This document shows positions 7,469 through 14,470 of a stretch of DNA of 17,127 nt, in pieces (the first letter of the stretch is position 1; every line of letters begins with the position of its first letter). Source of the stretch: Microbacteriaceae bacterium (GTDB taxonomy: Bacteria; Actinomycetota; Actinomycetes; Actinomycetales; Microbacteriaceae). The stretch covers positions 1 through 17,127 of the forward strand of contig JAAYAS010000350.1 in NCBI GenBank assembly GCA_012719255.1, given 5' to 3'. The notes below the pieces were generated by a model that worked only from the letters and a program-made list of their open reading frames with translations, was not told the origin of the DNA and made no database searches. The position numbers were made by a program, and so were the translations under genes.

Positions 7469-8406
7469 GCCCAGACGTTGCGCGGCATCCGGTCGAGGTA
7501 GTCGAGCAGCACGCCCTCGCGCATCGCCCACGGCGACACGTCGAGCTGCTCGATGCCGAACGCCGCCATCACCTCCGAGAGCACCACGCCGCCGGCGACG
7601 ATCTGGAACGCCCGGTCGGCGGTGATGCCCGGCAGCGCCGACCGCGACGCCGACGGCAGCTGCGCGAGCCGCGGCACCCAGTCGTCGAGCTGCCACTTGC
7701 GCAGCGTCACCCGATCGTTCGGGCCGATGCCGTCGTTCACCGAGCCGGCGAGCCGCGCGAGCGAGCGGATCGTCTTCGACGAGCCGACGTACTGGTCGGG
7801 GAAGGGCAGCGCTCCGAACGCCCGCACCGCCTTCGGCAGCAGCTTGCGCACGTGCTCGCGCAGGGCCTGCAGCTCGTCGTCGGTCGGCGGATCGGTGAGC
7901 AGGAAGCGCTTCGTCGTGCGGCCCGCGCCGAGCGGCACCGACATCGCGAGCTCGGGCAGCTCGTCGTCGCCGACGGCGAGCTCGAGCGAGCCGCCGCCGA
8001 TGTCGACGAGCATGATGCGCCCGCCCGCCCAGACGAACCAGCGGCGGATCGCGAGGAAGGTGGTGGCCGCCTCGTCCTCGCCGGTCATCACCTGCAGGTC
8101 GATGCCGGTCTCCTTGCGGATGCGCTTGAGCAGCTTCTCGCCGTTGCGCGCCTCCCGCAGCGCGCTCGTCGCCATCGGCAGCAGCTCGTCGAGCTCGGCG
8201 TTCTTGATGAGCTTCGCGGCCGCGTGCATCGACTCCATCACGCGCTCGACGCCGCGCTCCGAGATCGAGCCGTCGGGCTGGATGTACTTCATGAGCCGCA
8301 GCACCGTCTTCTTCGACGACTTCGGCACGGGCTTCGCGCCCGGATGGGCGTCGACGACGAGCAGGTGGACCGTGTTCGAGCCGACGTCGAGAACTCCGAG
8401 GCGCAT
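7456..8406 (-). CDS. ppx: Ppx/GppA family exopolyphosphatase / pppGpp phosphatase
   Basis: A 316-residue member of the actin-like ASKHA phosphatase family. It opens with the phosphate-1 motif in VLDVGSNTVHLLVVDAH (residues 5-21). The phosphate-2 motif is DIGGGS (135-140), and acidic residues Glu110 and Glu112 (TGEDEAATTF) lie where the catalytic glutamate is expected. It is a single N-terminal-type Ppx/GppA module without the C-terminal HD domain of E. coli Ppx. From memory it matches M. tuberculosis Ppx1 (Rv0496) closely, including the N-terminal block and SPWAMREG near the end. The family removes terminal phosphate from polyphosphate or pppGpp in the cytosol. Which substrate it prefers cannot be told from sequence. 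It is divergent from argA and appears to be leaderless. Confidence 0.9.
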   Translation of the reverse strand: MRLGVLDVGSNTVHLLVVDAHPGAKPVPKSSKKTVLRLMKYIQPDGSISERGVERVMESMHAAAKLIKNAELDELLPMATSALREARNGEKLLKRIRKETGIDLQVMTGEDEAATTFLAIRRWFVWAGGRIMLVDIGGGSLELAVGDDELPELAMSVPLGAGRTTKRFLLTDPPTDDELQALREHVRKLLPKAVRAFGALPFPDQYVGSSKTIRSLARLAGSVNDGIGPNDRVTLRKWQLDDWVPRLAQLPSASRSALPGITADRAFQIVAGGVVLSEVMAAFGIEQLDVSPWAMREGVLLDYLDRMPRNVWARTA

Positions 8407-8412
8407 GCTCCG

Positions 8413-8418
8413 ATCCTA
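8413..8418 (-). promoter_or_regulatory. -10 box, probable leaderless promoter of ppx
   Basis: On the minus strand TAGGAT, preceded by CG, ends 6 nt before the ATG at 8406. The GGAG in between is only 2 nt from the ATG, too close to be a good ribosome binding site, so a leaderless mRNA is more likely. No clear -35 box is seen. Confidence 0.55.
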
Positions 8419-8484
8419 CGCGCGCCCGCGGGGCGGGGCGTGCGCGCCGGGGGCGCCCGGGGTGTGCGGCGCGTGGATCGCGCG

Positions 8485-8490
8485 TAGCAT
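8485..8490 (+). promoter_or_regulatory. -10 box, probable leaderless promoter of argA
   Basis: TAGCAT, preceded by CG, ends 6 nt before the ATG at 8497. The 6-nt spacer CGCAGG leaves no room for a spaced ribosome binding site, so translation is probably leaderless. Confidence 0.6.
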
Positions 8491-8496
8491 CGCAGG

Positions 8497-9000
8497 ATGC
8501 AGGAAATCACGGTCCGCAAGGCGCGGACGGCCGACGTGGTCGCGATCCACGGGCTCATCCAGCCCTACGTCGACCGCAACATCCTGCTCGCGAAGGACCT
8601 CGTCGTGCTCTACGAGGCGGTGCAGGAGTTCTGCGTCGCCGAGGCCGCCGACGGCGCGATCGTCGGCTGCGGCGCCCTGCACGTGCTCTGGCGCGACCTC
8701 GGCGAGATCCGCACGATCGCGACCGCCGAGGGCGCCCGCGGCACGGGCGTCGGCGGCCGGATGCTCGACTTCCTCAAGCGCGAGGCGCTCGACCTCGGGC
8801 TCGAGCGGCTGTTCTGCCTCACCTTCGAGACCGAGTTCTTCGGCCGGCACGGCTTCGTGCCGGTCGCCGAGCAGATCGTCGACGAGCCGACCTACCGCGA
8901 GATCCTGCACTCGCCGGATGCGGGCACGGCCGAGTTCCTCGATCTGCCGTGGGTGAAGCCGAACACGCTCGGCAACACGCGCATGATCGCGCGGCTCTGA
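8497..9000 (+). CDS. argA: Amino-acid N-acetyltransferase (N-acetylglutamate synthase), GNAT fold
   Basis: A 167-residue single-domain GNAT acetyltransferase. The central acetyl-CoA motif is EGARGTGVGGRMLDFL (about residues 77-92), preceded by the strand LGEIRTIAT. Flanking blocks LVVLYEAVQEF, GCGALHVLW, LTFETEFFGRHGF and AEFLDLPWVKPNTLGN match what I recall of M. tuberculosis ArgA (Rv2747), a short stand-alone N-acetylglutamate synthase. It should acetylate glutamate (or glutamine) with acetyl-CoA, the first step of arginine synthesis, in the cytosol. The E. coli type has an extra amino-acid-kinase domain that is absent here. No other arg genes are in the window. The ATG at 8497 is the only start that fits the -10 box just upstream. 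Confidence 0.9.
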   Translation: MQEITVRKARTADVVAIHGLIQPYVDRNILLAKDLVVLYEAVQEFCVAEAADGAIVGCGALHVLWRDLGEIRTIATAEGARGTGVGGRMLDFLKREALDLGLERLFCLTFETEFFGRHGFVPVAEQIVDEPTYREILHSPDAGTAEFLDLPWVKPNTLGNTRMIARL

Positions 9001-9060
9001 GGCGCATCCCGAGCGGCCGCGGGCGCGCTCGGGCCGCGCATCCGGATGCGGTGCCCGGCC

Positions 9061-9088
9061 GCATCCCGCCCCTCGCCCGCCGGGATGC
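9061..9088 (+). terminator. Possible weak terminator after argA
   Basis: An 8-bp inverted repeat, GCATCCCG (9061-9068) with CGGGATGC (9081-9088), has a 12-nt loop and no T tract. Several other GGATGC/GCATCC words lie nearby, including the palindrome GCATCCGGATGC at 9037-9048. It may just be part of that repeated word family. Confidence 0.3.
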
Positions 9089-9091
9089 CGA

Positions 9092-9124
9092 CGCGGGGAA
9101 ACTCCGCGCGAACGCGAGGTGAAC
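9092..9124 (-). promoter_or_regulatory. PHO-box-like array, three 11-bp units (minus strand), upstream of the nuclease gene
   Basis: Read on the minus strand, three units begin exactly 11 bp apart: GTTCACC (from 9124), GTTCGCG (from 9113) and GTTTCCC (from 9102). Actinobacterial PhoP boxes consist of 11-bp direct-repeat units with a conserved GTTCACC core. The first unit is a perfect core; the others keep four or five of seven positions. On the plus strand another unit, GTTCACG (9141-9147), with a weak partner 11 bp upstream (9130-9136), lies next to the expected -35 region. The phasing is what is seen; PhoP binding is inferred. Confidence 0.5.
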
Positions 9125-9167
9125 GACCTCGACACCAACGGTTCACGTCGATGACCGAGGGCCGGGC

Positions 9168-9173
9168 TATCTT
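9168..9173 (+). promoter_or_regulatory. -10 box of the nuclease gene
   Basis: TATCTT is the best -10 match between argA and the nuclease start. Transcription would begin near 9180, leaving a leader of about 40 nt that contains the AAGGG ribosome binding site. The -35 region is poor and is overlapped by GTTCACG (9141-9147), as at activator-dependent promoters. Confidence 0.5.
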
Positions 9174-9206
9174 CTGCCGAGTCTCTGCACTTTCTCAGTC
9201 TCAGCG

Positions 9207-9211
9207 AAGGG
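9207..9211 (+). promoter_or_regulatory. Ribosome binding site that sets the TTG start of the nuclease gene
   Basis: AAGGG lies 8 nt upstream of TTG 9220. The next codons give a short basic stretch (RSLFKK) and a hydrophobic core, a proper signal peptide. Upstream in-frame ATGs (9046, 9151) would add sequence that spoils it. Confidence 0.7.
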
Positions 9212-9219
9212 TCAGCATC

Positions 9220-12200
9220 TTGCGATCACTGTTCAAGAAGCTCGGGGGTCTCGCGCTGTCGGCGTCCCTGGCGATGGGCGCGGTCGTCGCGTTCACCCCG
9301 CCGGCGCCGGCCCAGGCCGCGCCCGAGGGCGACGACGTCGTCATCAACGAGGTGTACGTGCGCGGCGGCTCGGCCGGCGCGGTCTACACCGACAAGTTCA
9401 TCGAGCTCTACAACCCGACCGACGCCGACATCGACCTGTCGGGCTGGTCGATCCAGTACCGCTCGCCCACGGGCACCGGCGCGACGAGCCACACCGCGGT
9501 GCTCTCGGGCACGATCCCCGCGAACGACTACTTCCTCATCCAGGGCGGCACCAACGGCACCAACGGCGACCCGCTGCCGGTGACCCCCGACCTCGTGAAC
9601 ACCGGCGTCAACCCGGGCCAGAACGGCGGCACCCTCTTCCTCGTCGCCCACAGCGACCGGCTCACGCCGGCCACCGGCAGCCTCGCCGGCGACCCGGCCT
9701 ACGTCGACGTGCTCGGCTGGGGCACCTCGAACACCTTCGAGACCGCCGCCGCCGGCCTCCTGAACATCGCCACCGAGAGCCAGCAGCGCGTCGAGGTCGG
9801 CGTCGACACCGACGACAACTCGGTCGACTTCGCCTCGGCGGCCCCCACCCCGACGAGCTCGTCGAGCGCCGGCGAGCCGGTCGACCCCGACCCGACCGAC
9901 CCCGAGGACCCGGTCGAGCCCGGCGCGATCACCCCGATCACCGAGATCCAGGGCACCGGCGCGACCTCGCCGCTCGTCGGCCAGACGGTCACCACCGAGG
10001 GCGTCGTCACCGCCGTGTACCACGGCCCGAGCTCGAAGAACGGCTTCTTCGTGCAGATGCCCGGCGCCTACGACCCGGCGACCCACTCGGCCTCGACCGG
10101 CCTGTTCGTCTACTCGCCCACGCAGGCCGCGAACGTCGCCATCGGCGACTCGCTCCGAATCACCGGCGAGGTGAGCGAGTACTACGAGCAGACGCAGATC
10201 ACCGCGAACACCGCTACCGCCGTCGAGAAGCTCGCCGAGCCCCTCGGCGAGGTCGTGCCCGCCGCCGCCGAGTGGCCCGCCACCGAGGCCGAGCGCGAGC
10301 TGCTCGAGGGCATGCTCATCCAGCCCGTCGGCGACTTCACCGTGAGCAACAACTACGAGCTCAACCGCTACGGCGAGATCGGCCTCGCCGCCGGCGCCGA
10401 GCCGCTCGTCACCCCGACCGAGGTCGGCGCCCCGGGCTCGCCCGAGGCGATCGCCCAGGCCGAGCAGAACGCGCAGCGCGCCGTCACCCTCGACGACGGC
10501 TCGACCGCGAACTACTCGACGAACGCGACCGCGCAGAGCACGCCGCTGCCGTACCTCACGCTCGACGCCCCCGTCACCGTCGGCGCGCCCGTCGACTTCG
10601 TGGCGCCGGTGATCGTCGACTACTCGTTCGACCAGTGGCGCTTCCAGCCCACCGAGCGCGTGATCGGCCTCGAGAACTCACCCGCGACCTTCGGCGACGT
10701 GCGCGAGCCCGCGCCGGCCGAGGTCGGCGGCGACATCACCGTCGGCACCTTCAACGTGCTCAACTACTTCACCACCCTCGGCGACACCGAGGCGGGCTGC
10801 CGCTTCTACGCCGACCGCGAGGGCAACCCGACCACCACGAACTACTGCGGCCCCCGCGGCGCCTACGACCAGGCGAACTTCGAGCGCCAGCAGGCGAAGA
10901 TCGTCGAGGCGATCAACCTGCTCGACGCCTCGGTCGTCTCGCTGCAGGAGATCGAGGACTCGTCCGACTTCGGCCAGGACCGCGACCACGCGCTCTCGGT
11001 GCTCGTCGACGAGCTCAACCTCGCCGCCGGCACCGACAAGTGGGCCTTCGTGCCCTCGCCCGACAGCGTTCCCGCGATGGGCGACGACGTGATCCGCACC
11101 GCGCTGATCTACCAGCCCGCCGAGGTCTCGTTCGTCGAGGGCTCGGTCGCGATCCTCGACGACGCCTCCTTCGTCAACGGCCGCGCGCCGCTGTCGGCCG
11201 GCTTCACCGCCGTGTCGAACCCCGACGTGAAGTTCCTCGTCATGGTGAACCACTTCAAGTCGAAGGGCGGCTCGGGCACCGGCGACAACGCCGACGACAC
11301 CCGCGGCCCCGCCTACTCGGCCGGCTCGTTCAACGGCGACCGCACCCGCCAGGCCGCGGCGCTCGTCGAGTTCGCCGCCGAGCAGCAGGCGGCGCAGGGC
11401 ACCGACCTCGTGTTCCTCACCGGCGACTTCAACTCGTACTCGGGCGAGACCCCGATCACGACGATGACCGACGCCGGCTACCAGCTGCTCACCTCGGAGG
11501 GCGAGTACTCGTACGCCTTCGGCGGCATGGTCGGCTCGCTCGACCACGTGCTCGCCTCGCCCGCCGCGGTCGAGCTCGTCACCGGCGTCGACATCTGGAC
11601 GATCAACGCCTACGAGCCGATCGCCCTCGAGTACAGCCGCTACAACTCCAACATCACCCCGCTCTACGCGCCCGACCAGTACCGCTCGAGCGACCACAAC
11701 CCGGCGATCGTCGGCCTCGACATCCCCGAGGTCGCGACCCCCGGCGGCGCCCTGTCGGTGCAGTACTTCCGCGACGAGAACCTCGACGGCGCCTACGACG
11801 CGGGCTCCGACCCCACCTCGCCCGGCGGCATCCTCTACGTGAAGGACGCCGAGGGCGGCTGGTGGGGCACCGCGCGCCAGGGCGACGGCACCTTCGTGCT
11901 GCCGAACCTGCCCGCGGGCCCGGCCGAGATCTACTTCCCGGTGCCGAACTCGTACGTCTCGACCGAGGTGTTCGACACGGCCGACGCCTCGCGCCTGCCG
12001 CAGCTGCAGAACGAGCGCGTCGAGGGCGCGACCTACGTCGCGGTCGACGGCGCGGAGTCGACCTTCACGGTGGGCTCGCGCCTGTCGGCGGTCGGCACCG
12101 TCGAGATCGTGGTCGGCGAGACCGCCGAGTACGAGGCCGGCTGGTCGTCGGTGACCGCGCTCGCCGAGGTCGTCGAGGCGGGTTCGGACGAGCTCCGCGG

Positions 12201-13311
12201 CGACCTCGTCGAGATCGAGTTCGTGAACGGCGACGACCGCTTCGTCGCCGCCTGGACCGAGTCGACCGAGCGCTACCGCGCGGTGAAGGCCGACGGCTCG
12301 TCGTCGGCGTACTTCCTCGCCCCGACGATGGGCATCGCGCCGGTCGCCGCCGAGGGCTACGAGATCGCGGCGGTCACGGCGTTCGACGGCTCGACCGAGC
12401 TCGTCGTCACCGAGACCGACGGCGTGTGGACCGTGCCGACCGAGGGCCTGTCGGCCTCGTTCGCGCAGGTGCGCTTCGCGGTCGAGGTCGCCGCGGTCGA
12501 GACGCCCATCGTGGTGCCGACCATCGAGCTCGCGCCCGACGCCGCCGAGCGCGGCGAGACGGTCACCGCGACCCTCACCGGCTTCGAGCCCGGCGAGACC
12601 GTCGAGGTCGCCCTCGCCGACGGCACCGTGCTCGGCACGGTCGTCGCCGGCGACGACGGCACCGCGACCCTCGAGGTCACCGTGCCGGCCGAGGTCGCGC
12701 TCGGTGCGACCGAGGTCGTGGCGACCGGCGCCACCAGCGAGCGCACCGCCTCGGCGGCGCTCGAGGTGCTCGACTCGCCCGTCGTGATCGCCCCGGTCAT
12801 CGAACTCGACCGCACCGAGGCCGAGGTCGGCGACGTCGTCACGGTGACGCTCAGCGCGTTCACCCCCAGCGGCGACGTCGCGCTCGTGCTCGGCGACGGC
12901 ATCCAGCTCGGCACCATCGCGGTCGACGCCGACGGCCGCGGCTCGTTCGAGTTCACCGTGCCGACCACCGTGCAGATCGGCGCCCTCGAGATCGTCGCGA
13001 CCGATGCGGCCACCGGCCAGTCGGCCTCGGCCGCGCTCGAGATCGTCGGTCAGCCGACCGAGGAGCCGGGCGACGACCAGCCCGGCACCGAGGAGCCTGG
13101 CGACGACCAGCCGGGCACCGACGAGCCGGGAGACGACCGCCCCGGCGCGCAGGACCCGGGCACCCAGCCGGGCGCCGGCGACCCGAAGACCGACGCGAAG
13201 GACGGCGGCCTCGCCGCCACCGGCGCCGGCGACTTCACCGCCGTGGCCGCCCTCGCGGGTCTGCTCGTGCTCGCCGGTGCGGGCACGCTGATGGCGCGCC
13301 GCAAGGCCTAG
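9220..13311 (+). CDS. Secreted, wall-anchored ExeM/NucH-family extracellular endonuclease
   Basis: A 1363-residue secreted nuclease starting at TTG. In order: signal peptide (1-33, AQA-A cleavage); lamin-tail domain (about 38-170); OB-like domain (about 239-330); endonuclease/exonuclease/phosphatase domain (about 504-834); a carboxypeptidase-regulatory/SdrD-B-like domain (about 843-940) with a DENLDG calcium-type loop; two Ig-like repeats (about 1099-1187 and 1188-1277); an acidic Pro/Gly linker with EEPGDDQPGT repeats; and LAATG (1331-1335), a hydrophobic helix and RRKA. Nuclease-fold residues are complete: Asn512, Glu577, Asn677/His678, Asp736/Asn738, Asp775, Asp825/His826. Family members cut extracellular DNA and need divalent metal. 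LAxTG points to anchoring by a class E sortase. PHO-like repeats upstream and a 5'-nucleotidase downstream suggest a role in phosphate supply (inference). Confidence 0.9.
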   Translation: MRSLFKKLGGLALSASLAMGAVVAFTPPAPAQAAPEGDDVVINEVYVRGGSAGAVYTDKFIELYNPTDADIDLSGWSIQYRSPTGTGATSHTAVLSGTIPANDYFLIQGGTNGTNGDPLPVTPDLVNTGVNPGQNGGTLFLVAHSDRLTPATGSLAGDPAYVDVLGWGTSNTFETAAAGLLNIATESQQRVEVGVDTDDNSVDFASAAPTPTSSSSAGEPVDPDPTDPEDPVEPGAITPITEIQGTGATSPLVGQTVTTEGVVTAVYHGPSSKNGFFVQMPGAYDPATHSASTGLFVYSPTQAANVAIGDSLRITGEVSEYYEQTQITANTATAVEKLAEPLGEVVPAAAEWPATEAERELLEGMLIQPVGDFTVSNNYELNRYGEIGLAAGAEPLVTPTEVGAPGSPEAIAQAEQNAQRAVTLDDGSTANYSTNATAQSTPLPYLTLDAPVTVGAPVDFVAPVIVDYSFDQWRFQPTERVIGLENSPATFGDVREPAPAEVGGDITVGTFNVLNYFTTLGDTEAGCRFYADREGNPTTTNYCGPRGAYDQANFERQQAKIVEAINLLDASVVSLQEIEDSSDFGQDRDHALSVLVDELNLAAGTDKWAFVPSPDSVPAMGDDVIRTALIYQPAEVSFVEGSVAILDDASFVNGRAPLSAGFTAVSNPDVKFLVMVNHFKSKGGSGTGDNADDTRGPAYSAGSFNGDRTRQAAALVEFAAEQQAAQGTDLVFLTGDFNSYSGETPITTMTDAGYQLLTSEGEYSYAFGGMVGSLDHVLASPAAVELVTGVDIWTINAYEPIALEYSRYNSNITPLYAPDQYRSSDHNPAIVGLDIPEVATPGGALSVQYFRDENLDGAYDAGSDPTSPGGILYVKDAEGGWWGTARQGDGTFVLPNLPAGPAEIYFPVPNSYVSTEVFDTADASRLPQLQNERVEGATYVAVDGAESTFTVGSRLSAVGTVEIVVGETAEYEAGWSSVTALAEVVEAGSDELRGDLVEIEFVNGDDRFVAAWTESTERYRAVKADGSSSAYFLAPTMGIAPVAAEGYEIAAVTAFDGSTELVVTETDGVWTVPTEGLSASFAQVRFAVEVAAVETPIVVPTIELAPDAAERGETVTATLTGFEPGETVEVALADGTVLGTVVAGDDGTATLEVTVPAEVALGATEVVATGATSERTASAALEVLDSPVVIAPVIELDRTEAEVGDVVTVTLSAFTPSGDVALVLGDGIQLGTIAVDADGRGSFEFTVPTTVQIGALEIVATDAATGQSASAALEIVGQPTEEPGDDQPGTEEPGDDQPGTDEPGDDRPGAQDPGTQPGAGDPKTDAKDGGLAATGAGDFTAVAALAGLLVLAGAGTLMARRKA
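13060..13149 (+). repeat. Three 30-bp in-frame repeats coding for the EEPGDDQPGT wall-spanning linker
   Basis: Units at 13060-13089, 13090-13119 and 13120-13149 encode EEPGDDQPGT, EEPGDDQPGT and DEPGDDRPGA. A degenerate continuation (QDPGTQPGAGDP) follows. Acidic Pro/Gly stretches before a sorting signal typically span the cell wall. The copy number may vary between strains. Confidence 0.85.
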
Positions 13312-13327
13312 CGCCGACGCACCGCGC

Positions 13328-13372
13328 ACGGGGCGGGGCGGGGGAGCGATCCCCCGTCCCGCCCCGTCGCGG
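13328..13372 (+). terminator. Terminator of the nuclease gene
   Basis: An 18-bp stem (13328-13345 with 13350-13367, one G-U pair) closes a GCGA tetraloop of the stable GNRA type, 16 nt after the stop. It is followed by CGCGGTTCTT, a poor T tract. The long stem is nevertheless convincing. Confidence 0.8.
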
Positions 13373-13376
13373 TTCT

Positions 13377-13404
13377 TGCGCCTCTGCGCCTCTGCGTCTC
13401 TGCG
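13377..13404. repeat. Octamer tandem repeat (TGCGCCTC)
   Basis: Units TGCGCCTC (13377), TGCGCCTC (13385), TGCGTCTC (13393) and a partial TGCG (13401) run directly after the nuclease terminator and join the heptamer array that follows. No convincing gene covers it. Confidence 0.75.
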
Positions 13405-13521
13405 ACCGGAGTCCGGAGTCCGGAGTCCACCGTCAGGAGTCCGGAGCCCGGTGTCCGCAGCCCGGCGTCAAGGGTCCGGAGCTCGGTGCTCGGCGCCGGC
13501 GTCCGGTGCCCGGCGCCCCGC
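13405..13521. repeat. Degenerate heptamer tandem array (GTCCGGA-like), about 16 units
   Basis: Starting with a partial ACCGGA, units step at 7 bp: GTCCGGA at 13411, 13418, 13439 and 13474, with variants such as GTCAGGA (13432), GCCCGGT (13446), GTCCGCA (13453), GCCCGGC (13460), GCTCGGT (13481) and GTCCGGT (13501). The register is lost by one base only once (13495-13500). It is degenerate rather than recently expanded. An open frame across it (13376-13603) gives only Arg/Ser/Pro-rich sequence and is not a gene. The rest of the gap to 13600 is GC-rich sequence without features I can name. Confidence 0.7.
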
Positions 13522-13600
13522 ATCCTGCCCGCCCGGGCGCCCGGGGCGCCTGCCGGCGATGCCCGCCGCGCGGCGCGCGCGACGGCGGGCATCCGGCGCG

Positions 13601-13606
13601 TAGATT
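13601..13606 (+). promoter_or_regulatory. -10 box, probable leaderless promoter of the membrane-anchored protein gene
   Basis: TAGATT, preceded by GCG, ends 7 nt before the ATG at 13614. There is no spaced ribosome binding site in CGGCGGT. It indicates that this gene has its own promoter and is not read only from the nuclease gene. Confidence 0.58.
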
Positions 13607-13613
13607 CGGCGGT

Positions 13614-14273
13614 ATGCCCGCCCCGACGCCCTCGCCCGCCGTGTACCGGCGCCGTCGGCTCGTCGCGCTCGTGCTGCTCCTCGCGGTGATCGGGCTCGTG
13701 TGGTGGGGCGTCGCCGCCCTCATCGGCGCCATCGCCGGCGGCGGCGAGCCGGCGCCCGGCGGTACGGGCGCAGCGCCCGCACCCGCCCCATCCGCCCCGG
13801 TCACCGCGCCGCCGACCACCGGCGCACCCGCGACCGACGCGCCCGAGCCCACCCCGACCGAGCCGCCGGAGCCGCAGCGGTGCACCGCCGACGACGTCGT
13901 GGTCACCGCGCGCACCGACGCCGAGTTCTACGGCCCGGATGCGCAGCCCCAGTTCTCGATGTCGCTCGAGAACCGCTCCGAGCACGACTGCATCATCGAC
14001 GTGGGCACGGCCGCGCAGGAGTACCGCGTCACCTCGGGGAGCGACGTGATCTGGGTGTCGACGCACTGCCAGCAGGAGGCGGAGCACCAGGACGTGCTGC
14101 TCGAGGCCGGCCGCACCGTCGACGCGCCCGGCCTCGGCTGGGTGCGCGAGCGGTCGACGCCCGACACCTGCGACGGCGAGCGGCCCGCGGCGGTCGCCGG
14201 CAACGCCTACTACCACTTGCAGGTCACCATCGGCGGCATCGCGTCGACGCCGGTGGTCTTCGTGCTCGAGTGA
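13614..14273 (+). CDS. Membrane-anchored extracellular protein of unknown function (possible BsuPI-like domain)
   Basis: A 219-residue protein I do not recognise as a named family. Residues 12-15 (RRRR) precede one transmembrane helix (about 16-41). Then comes an Ala/Pro/Thr-rich linker (45-88), and residues 90-219 form a beta-rich domain outside the membrane. The domain has four cysteines (90, 126, 152, 186), probably two disulfides. Its pattern (FSMSLENRS, then VIWVSTHC, then a closing YYHLQVTI strand) loosely resembles the BsuPI-type beta-sandwich, but this is a weak guess. The helix has no cleavage site, so it is likely a type II membrane protein. It lies between two secreted phosphate-scavenging enzymes but has its own -10 box, so a shared role is unproven. 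The GC-rich DNA after the stop holds no clear terminator. Confidence 0.75.
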   Translation: MPAPTPSPAVYRRRRLVALVLLLAVIGLVWWGVAALIGAIAGGGEPAPGGTGAAPAPAPSAPVTAPPTTGAPATDAPEPTPTEPPEPQRCTADDVVVTARTDAEFYGPDAQPQFSMSLENRSEHDCIIDVGTAAQEYRVTSGSDVIWVSTHCQQEAEHQDVLLEAGRTVDAPGLGWVRERSTPDTCDGERPAAVAGNAYYHLQVTIGGIASTPVVFVLE

Positions 14274-14364
14274 GCCGGATGCCCGCGGGACGCCGCCGCG
14301 CGAGTGCGGTCGGGTGCCGCGGCGCGCACGGCTGCACGGTCCGTTCCAAGCGGGCGGGGGAGCC

Positions 14365-14397
14365 GGTCACCGACTGTTCATGCTCCGTTCACCCGTG
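14365..14397 (+). promoter_or_regulatory. PHO-box-like array, three 11-bp units, upstream of the 5'-nucleotidase gene
   Basis: Three direct units start exactly 11 bp apart: GGTCACC (14365), GTTCATG (14376) and GTTCACC (14387), matching the GTTCACC core at six, five and seven of seven positions. This is the layout of actinobacterial PhoP boxes. Just downstream, TTCGTG (14403-14408) and CATGGT (14426-14431) are spaced 17 bp apart and could be the -35 and -10 of a PhoP-activated promoter. The phasing is visible; regulation is inferred. Confidence 0.62.
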
Positions 14398-14457
14398 ATC
14401 GGTTCGTGATGTCACCTCCGATCGTCATGGTTGCTGGGTCTTTGCTGACGATTCGAT

Positions 14458-14464
14458 GAGGAGA
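14458..14464 (+). promoter_or_regulatory. Ribosome binding site that sets the GTG start of the 5'-nucleotidase gene
   Basis: GAGGAGA lies 6 nt upstream of GTG 14471. The in-frame ATG at 14456 overlaps this site and has none of its own upstream, so GTG 14471 is the likely start. Confidence 0.75.
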
Positions 14465-14470
14465 ATCCGC

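Noticed and set aside
7456..9000. ppx as a member of the phosphate-scavenging set downstream
   Set aside because: It has its own leaderless-type promoter with no GTTCACC repeats, lies on the opposite strand and is separated by argA. Shared phosphate chemistry alone is not enough.
10678..13329. An 883-codon open frame antisense to the nuclease gene
   Set aside because: Stop codons are scarce on the antisense of GC-rich genes. The product is low-complexity Arg/Gly/Val/Asp sequence without domains, and there is no ribosome binding site.
13377..13521. A CRISPR array
   Set aside because: The repeats are 7-8 bp, adjacent, without spacers, and there are no cas genes.
13376..13603. A 75-codon open frame over the tandem-repeat gap
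   Set aside because: It only translates the 8-bp and 7-bp repeats into Arg/Ser/Pro-rich sequence and has no ribosome binding site.
10272..14273. A very long plus-strand open frame (1333 codons) overlapping the nuclease gene in another frame
   Set aside because: Its product is almost entirely Arg/Ala/Gly/Pro-rich, typical of a shifted frame in GC-rich DNA. The true frame has intact nuclease motifs. Only its last part (from 13614) is a real gene.
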